Source of the DNA: Desulfobacterales bacterium
GTDB lineage: Bacteria; Desulfobacterota; Desulfobacteria; Desulfobacterales; C00003060
Direction of reading: 5' to 3'
NCBI GenBank assembly: GCA_030616425.1
Contig: JAUWXJ010000021.1
Location: 1 to 19,013, forward strand
Length of the DNA: 19,013 nt
The first letter of the stretch is position 1. Each line of letters opens with the position of its first letter. Shown here one piece after another: positions 15,179 to 19,013 of the stretch. A model generated the notes under the pieces. It was not told the DNA's origin, did no database searches, and saw only the letters and a program-made list of their open reading frames with translations. Both the position numbers and the translations under genes were made by a program.

Positions 15179-15413
15179 TATTTTCTCAAGTCCTCAGGCG
15201 TAACCCAGCAATAAATCGTAGAATTGAGAAAATAAACGACCACCCGCACAGCAGCTGGTTTTGTTTTACGGCCAAAGGCCGTGAAACAAAAAGGAACGTC
15301 AGTTTCCATCGATTAAGTTTGCTCCCCGTGCAAAGCACGGGGTTTCATTGCAAACAAATGAGCTGGCGCAAGGTTGCGCCTAACGGCTTGAGAAGAGGCA
15401 CTTCGTCTTCTCA
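15179..15413 (+). ncRNA. Cluster of five hairpins between the kinase and activator genes (candidate structured RNA or repeat element)
   Basis: Five inverted repeats follow each other: (1) an 11-bp perfect pair, 15179-15189 with 15224-15234, 34-nt loop; (2) a 15-bp stem, 15259-15273 with 15277-15291, AAA loop, one G-U pair on the plus strand; (3) CCCCGTGC/GCACGGGG, 15324-15331 with 15335-15342, AAA loop, inside an outer GTTTGC/GCAAAC pair (15317-15322, 15350-15355); (4) GGCGCAA/TTGCGCC, 15365-15371 with 15374-15380; (5) TGAGAAGA/TCTTCTCA, 15389-15396 with 15406-15413. The G-U pair in stem 2 would be an A-C mismatch on the minus strand, which favours plus-strand RNA. None has a proper U-run. 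The remaining gap, 15109-15178 and 15414-15667, shows only a weak GAGGC/GCCTC dyad (15506-15530) and no gene I can support. Confidence 0.5.
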
Positions 15414-15667
15414 TGTCGGATATAGTCAAGCTCAACCAGAACGGCCCGGTTCACTAAATCGGTATACACATAAACCAAATTTGCTCATAATTCAAGTCGA
15501 TTATTGAGGCTCTACTCTTTGGGGCGCCTCGATGCAGATAGGGGTGGTGTTTTGCTGTTTGGAAGGATAGCAGTGCAGAGTTCCAAAGTACGTCTGGAGG
15601 CTCATATGACGGGCCCAAGCTGATTCCTGATCGCTTACGCTGCACCACCGTTCAATCGCTGGCACGT

Positions 15668-16519
15668 CTATCCATCAGGGGAGTTGACCGGGCAGGGGAT
15701 TTCGACGGTAAAGGTGGCCTTCCCAGGAACGCTTTCACATGCAATGGTCCCATTGTAATCCTCAAGCAAAAGGGAGACAAGTGAGAGGCCGAGGCCTGAA
15801 TGCTCTTCATCCTTGCCCTCATGCCCGGTCCCTTTCTTGGTCGTGAAGAAGGCCTTACATACGTGTTCACGGTCTTGTTCAGGAATGCCACAACCCGTAT
15901 CCTGAATCCTGATAATCACTTTATTGTCCTGGCTGAAGGTTTCAACTATAAGGTGTCTGTCTTGAGCATCTATCATCGCCTCGAGCGCATTCTGAATAAG
16001 GTTCAAAACAATAATACTGAAATCCGTCTTTCGCCCCTTCAATACTGGGAGGGCATCATCCAGCCTGAGAGTCTTTTTCACCTCGTGCTTGAAAAACATA
16101 TCGGCATTCAGTAGAAAAATACAGTCTTCTATTACTTGATTGATCTTAACGTCCTCAATTTCAGAGCGTCTTTCAACGATCAAATCACTTGTCAGGTGCC
16201 TCAGCTGGGCATTCAAATCATCAAGGCTCTTTGAAATCGATTTGATCCTTTCCTCCAAGCGGGGTACTAACCCCTCGACCTCCGTTAGGGCCTCCTCCGA
16301 TTGTAGGGCATTCTGCAACTGTTGCAGGTTCTGCTCCAATTGCTCAGATCGAATGTAGAGTATTTGAAGCGGGCCATTCAGGTTGTGGATTATTCCTTCA
16401 ATAACCCGAACAAGATAGAGGCCATAATAGTTGTCGGCAAGCCTCCTCAGCAGCATCCGCTCCCTTGACGATCCAGATGGATATGTCGATTCCCTCGAAG
16501 TCTCTGTGCTAGTATCCAT
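15668..16519 (-). CDS. Soluble sensor histidine kinase
   Basis: A 283-residue kinase without membrane helices. I chose the ATG at 16519 because AAGGAG lies 6 nt upstream; the frame extends to a TTG at 16570 with poorer support. The phospho-acceptor is probably His45 in GIIHNLNGPLQ, followed by a long coiled-coil region (about 55-115) forming the dimer bundle. The ATP-binding domain shows the N box NLIQNALEAM (Asn177), G1 DTGCGIP (207-212) and G2 GLGLSLV (242-248). There is no recognisable input domain; the N-terminal ~40 residues are too short, so the signal is probably cytoplasmic or comes through a partner protein. The natural partners are the NtrC-type activator downstream and the HD-GYP regulator upstream, both on the same strand; specificity is not provable from sequence. 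Confidence 0.88.
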   Translation of the reverse strand: MDTSTETSRESTYPSGSSRERMLLRRLADNYYGLYLVRVIEGIIHNLNGPLQILYIRSEQLEQNLQQLQNALQSEEALTEVEGLVPRLEERIKSISKSLDDLNAQLRHLTSDLIVERRSEIEDVKINQVIEDCIFLLNADMFFKHEVKKTLRLDDALPVLKGRKTDFSIIVLNLIQNALEAMIDAQDRHLIVETFSQDNKVIIRIQDTGCGIPEQDREHVCKAFFTTKKGTGHEGKDEEHSGLGLSLVSLLLEDYNGTIACESVPGKATFTVEIPCPVNSPDG

Positions 16520-16586
16520 TGCTACTCCTTTTTTCTTTCCTGATTCCATCCCTTTCGACTCTCTGTACAAATGTAGCCCCTAATTC

Positions 16587-16615
16587 CCTATACCATATTT
16601 CATATTGTTGGTGAA
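16587..16615 (-). promoter_or_regulatory. Candidate sigma70 promoter of the histidine kinase gene
   Basis: On the minus strand TTCACC (16610-16615, 4/6) is followed by a 17-bp spacer and TATAGG (16587-16592, 4/6). Transcription would start near 16580, giving a leader of about 60 nt to the ATG at 16519. The rest of the 16571-16792 gap contains no gene or clear terminator. Confidence 0.3.
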
Positions 16616-16792
16616 GCCCACGATTCTATCCGGCTGGTTGAAATTGAACGCCTGCCATCAGACAAACAGAAGGCATGAACCGGGGAGGGAATGTTTTGAG
16701 CTATCGTTATGGGTATTGCTGATCCGAGGTGGGGCATAACCCAGGGTTAGTTCAAGTCTTGGTTCATTACGGAGAGTATCTGAGGAGGCCCT

Positions 16793-18349
16793 TCATGCTT
16801 GCGCCCTGACCTTTCCTTTTTCATAGAGTGTCGAGAACGCATCAACAACCTCCTTATCAAATTGTGTGCCAGCACTCTGATGGATAGTCTCAATCACAAC
16901 ATCCTCATCAAGCCTTTTCCTGTAGGCACGGTCAGAGGCCATAGCATCATAAACATCAGCTACGGCAAGAATCCGGGCTAGAATTGGTATCTCTTTACCC
17001 TTCAAGCCGATAGGATATCCTTTTCCGTCCCATCTTTCGTGATGATGCAAAATAATCTTCTGCTCAGCGTCCAAAAGACCTAAGTGGCTAACAATGTTCG
17101 CGCCAATTATTGGATGCTTTTTAACCTCTTCATATTCCTTCTCCGTCAACGGGCCGGGTTTCAGCAGGATATTATCCGGAACGCCGAGTTTCCCGATATC
17201 ATGTAAGTGTCCCGAAAAATTTAAGGGATCAAGTTGGTCGTCAGAATATCCCATCTCTTTTCCTATTTTTTGCGCGAGTCTGGTCACCCGAGTCGAGTGG
17301 TCCTTGGTGTAAGGGTCTCTGGCTTCGATCGCTTCCACAAAGGCATAGAGAGTAGAGAAAAGATTCTCGTAGATGTTTTCATACAAAGCGACATTTTCTA
17401 TTACAAACGTAGCCCTCTCAGCGAGAAAATTCAGATAGTACAGCTCCCTGTCGGTGAAGGGCTCTGACCCATGTCTGGCAATGGCAACCAGTACGCCAAA
17501 CAGCCTGCCTCGAATCTTGAAAGGGAGGGTAACCAGCGAACAGATATTTGCATCCGAAAGCACTTTGTCATGATCGCCGTTGACAAGAAACGGGGCCCCT
17601 TCTGAAATCTTCTTTGCAAAGACCTCAATGATGTGACTGTTATCTTCGGTGGCTGTGCGGCCTTGATCGGCCTGACCCGCTTTCCCACCATTCGTGCCAG
17701 TCTCGGGTCCTTTATGAAAAGAGGAAATAAGTATTGGCCCTCCTGCACTCTCCTCCATGACATAGAAATAGGCTTCATCACACCTGGTTATATCTGCAGA
17801 GACCTGGACGACCAGATCGAAAAGGTCTGAACTCTTTGTTATCCAGTCCACCTCCTGTAAAATCATGTTCAATATCTTCAGGTCCCCGACTTTGTTTGCT
17901 AGCTCTTTGTTCAGCCGGTCGATACGCTCCTTCCTTTTGATCTCCTCCTTCAGAAACATATTTTCGACAAAGAGTGCCTTTTGTTCTAAGGCCCTCTTAA
18001 TCGTCAGCTCTATCTCACCAGAGTTGAAGGGTTTGATCAAGTAGTCTACCACCCCGTGTTTCAGGGTAGCTATCGCGTTATCAATAGATGGATATCCGGT
18101 CATAACAACAACCGGTATGGTGTTGTCTAACTTATGAATCTTACTGGCGAACTCTATCCCGTCCATTCCTGGCATCTGAAGGTCAGTAAAACAAAAATCG
18201 ACCTTCGTCTGCTCAAGAATCTTGAGTGCTTCTGTGCCATCCCGGGCAGTGAAGATCGAATAGCTTCCTCTTCTGCGTAGAAAATCCTTGAAAAGCCTAA
18301 GGATCGCTCTATCATCATCAACAATCAATATGTTCAGAGGTTCGGACAT
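16793..18349 (-). CDS. Response regulator with REC, GAF-like and HD-GYP domains (putative c-di-GMP phosphodiesterase)
   Basis: A 518-residue protein. The receiver (1-120) has Asp56 in CFTDLQMPGMDG. A helical, coiled-coil linker (~120-165) leads to a GAF-like domain (~165-322) interrupted by a Gly-rich loop near 203-235. The HD-GYP domain (~328-510) has RDPYTKDHSTRV (His351), the HD pair His383-Asp384 in HLHDIGKLGVPD, HHHERWDGKGYP with the intact GYP (444-446), and ILAVADVYDAM. All catalytic and signature residues of active HD-GYP enzymes are present, so hydrolysis of c-di-GMP to GMP is expected, promoting motility over attachment. Two tandem sigma54 promoters precede it. The ATG at 18349 has no obvious Shine-Dalgarno sequence, so translation may be weak or controlled. 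Confidence 0.93.
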   Translation of the reverse strand: MSEPLNILIVDDDRAILRLFKDFLRRRGSYSIFTARDGTEALKILEQTKVDFCFTDLQMPGMDGIEFASKIHKLDNTIPVVVMTGYPSIDNAIATLKHGVVDYLIKPFNSGEIELTIKRALEQKALFVENMFLKEEIKRKERIDRLNKELANKVGDLKILNMILQEVDWITKSSDLFDLVVQVSADITRCDEAYFYVMEESAGGPILISSFHKGPETGTNGGKAGQADQGRTATEDNSHIIEVFAKKISEGAPFLVNGDHDKVLSDANICSLVTLPFKIRGRLFGVLVAIARHGSEPFTDRELYYLNFLAERATFVIENVALYENIYENLFSTLYAFVEAIEARDPYTKDHSTRVTRLAQKIGKEMGYSDDQLDPLNFSGHLHDIGKLGVPDNILLKPGPLTEKEYEEVKKHPIIGANIVSHLGLLDAEQKIILHHHERWDGKGYPIGLKGKEIPILARILAVADVYDAMASDRAYRKRLDEDVVIETIHQSAGTQFDKEVVDAFSTLYEKGKVRAQA

Positions 18350-18393
18350 ATGCTTTGATATAGGTGGTACAGACCTGATTCCCTATAAATGAA

Positions 18394-18408
18394 GCAAGGT
18401 CTGTGCCA
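18394..18408 (-). promoter_or_regulatory. Sigma54 promoter P1 (proximal) of the HD-GYP regulator gene
   Basis: On the minus strand the sequence is TGGCACAGACCTTGC, an exact TGGCAC-N5-TTGC match with ten bases between GG and GC. Transcription would begin near 18382, about 33 nt before the ATG at 18349. Confidence 0.85.
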
Positions 18409-18414
18409 TATGAA

Positions 18415-18429
18415 GCAAGGTTTGTGCCA
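18415..18429 (-). promoter_or_regulatory. Sigma54 promoter P2 (distal) of the HD-GYP regulator gene
   Basis: On the minus strand the sequence is TGGCACAAACCTTGC, again an exact consensus match, exactly 21 bp upstream of P1 and differing from it by one base. It is part of a 19-bp unit (18389-18407 and 18410-18428 on the plus strand) duplicated in tandem. A degraded third copy of the end of the unit (CTTGTGC) may follow at 18432-18438. Confidence 0.8.
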
Positions 18430-18581
18430 AGCTTGTGCGATACCATCTTTACCAACTATTTCAGTTACATACATTTGGGGCACATAATCCCTATGTCAAA
18501 AAAGTCAATTTTGTGACGGTCGGCATGGGGGAATTTGCCAATAAATAGACACCTTCACACAAGGATCCCGAGCAATACAAC

Positions 18582-18602
18582 TCTATCTCGTATCGAGATA
18601 GA
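18582..18602. promoter_or_regulatory. 9-bp perfect palindrome and repeated TATCGA words in the divergent intergenic region
   Basis: TCTATCTCG (18582-18590), loop TAT, CGAGATAGA (18594-18602) is a perfect dyad. The word TATCGA recurs at 18591, 18607, about 18662 and about 18707, and a 6-bp dyad ATGTGT/ACACAT lies at 18699-18717. The rest of this 404-bp gap holds the two sigma54 promoters but no gene. Operator function for the TPM gene is a guess. Confidence 0.35.
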
Positions 18603-18753
18603 TTATTATCGAGGGCTGATTCCAAATGATGAACCCTTCAAGGGTGGCCACACCATCCATGTATCGACAGACTCTTAAAGGTTTTTTTCAAAGATTTAAT
18701 GTGTTATATCGACACATCCATACAAGCTCTGGTGCCAGTGCCTTTATTCTCAT

Positions 18754-19013
18754 ATGATCACTAATCGACAATATTCAAGAGTGAAGAATCGGCTTGCCCT
18801 TGCAACTATCCTTTTCTTGACACTCTCATACCCAACTGTAAACCATGCCATTGATGCATTTCCAAAGCCCCAGGGGCTTGTCAATGATTTCGCCAATGTG
18901 ATTCCCGCACAATATGAACAGAAACTGATGCAAGTGACTGGTGAGCTTTTGAGAAAGACGGACGTACCTGTGGTGGTGGTCACCATGCCAGAGATCGGTG
19001 GTGAGGATTACAA
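18754..19013 (+). CDS. TPM-domain secreted/membrane protein, N-terminal part (runs off window)
   Basis: Eighty-six codons are visible from the ATG at 18754, with no stop before the window end. Residues 1-~32 form a signal peptide: basic NRQYSRVKNR, then hydrophobic LALATILFLTLSYPTV. The mature part begins FPKPQGLVNDFANVIPAQYEQKL and continues TDVPVVVVTMPEIGGEDY, the classic opening of TPM (YgcG/TPM_phosphatase) domains. Members are periplasmic or membrane-anchored, and some have acid phosphatase activity or a role in photosystem or membrane-protein upkeep; the role here is unknown. A GTG at 18781 is an alternative start with a similarly poor ribosome site. It is divergent from the HD-GYP gene with a 404-bp gap between them. 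Confidence 0.8.
   Translation, partial: MITNRQYSRVKNRLALATILFLTLSYPTVNHAIDAFPKPQGLVNDFANVIPAQYEQKLMQVTGELLRKTDVPVVVVTMPEIGGEDY

Noticed and set aside
15364..15378. TGGCGCAAGGTTGC as a sigma54 promoter
   Set aside because: Only nine bases separate GG and GC (ten needed), and the segment is better explained as a perfect hairpin.
15127..15507. 126-codon plus-strand ORF across the hairpin cluster
   Set aside because: Its sequence follows from the inverted repeats, has no recognisable domain and no ribosome site; treated as non-coding.
15454..15648. 64-codon minus-strand ORF between kinase and activator
   Set aside because: No protein-like pattern and no clear ribosome site.
18750..18986. 78-codon minus-strand ORF at the right end
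   Set aside because: It is antisense to a clear TPM-domain protein with signal peptide on the plus strand.

Overview
The window looks like a chromosomal segment from an anaerobic Desulfobacterota (former Deltaproteobacteria) bacterium. This is inferred from gene content and order: hemL followed by an F0-only ATP synthase cluster and the redox repressor Rex, a FlhG/FliA flagellar pair, several sigma54-linked two-component genes and a cache-type sensor fragment. No rRNA, tRNA, CRISPR array or insertion sequence was seen.

Layout. Positions 1-389 hold the C-terminal end of a membrane sensor (cache domain plus one membrane helix) that stops just after the helix. Positions 625-3135 encode a large lipoprotein with six ~50-residue repeats and a caspase-like (C14) domain with both catalytic residues. 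Next come a small YfcE/MJ0936-type phosphodiesterase (3254-3733, +) and a convergent MTH1187-type thiamine-binding protein (3755-4060, -). uvrA (4404-7226, +) faces rex (7328-7993, -). From 18349 down to 7328 every gene lies on the minus strand: an HD-GYP response regulator, a soluble histidine kinase, an NtrC-type sigma54 activator, flhG, fliA, hemL, atpZ-atpI-atpB-atpE, then rex. A strong terminator hairpin separates atpE from rex. At 18754 a divergent TPM-domain secreted protein begins and runs off the window.

How the genes fit together. The 11.5-18.4 kb block reads as a motility and signalling locus. The activator has an intact GAFTGA loop and a Fis-type helix-turn-helix resembling FlrC/FleQ. 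flhG is preceded by an exact TGGCAC-N5-TTGC sigma54 promoter. The HD-GYP (c-di-GMP hydrolase type) regulator is preceded by two such promoters, duplicated in tandem exactly 21 bp apart. A simple model is that kinase and activator drive sigma54 transcription of flhG-fliA and of a c-di-GMP-degrading output.

The most unexplained feature is at 15179-15413, in the 559-bp gap between kinase and activator genes: five consecutive near-perfect hairpins, most with very short loops, that look neither like coding DNA nor like ordinary terminators. This is the best candidate here for an undescribed structured RNA or dispersed element. Smaller curiosities are a 48-codon ORF upstream of flhG, an 11-bp dyad overlapping the flhG sigma54 promoter, and an in-frame open extension past the fliA stop codon.
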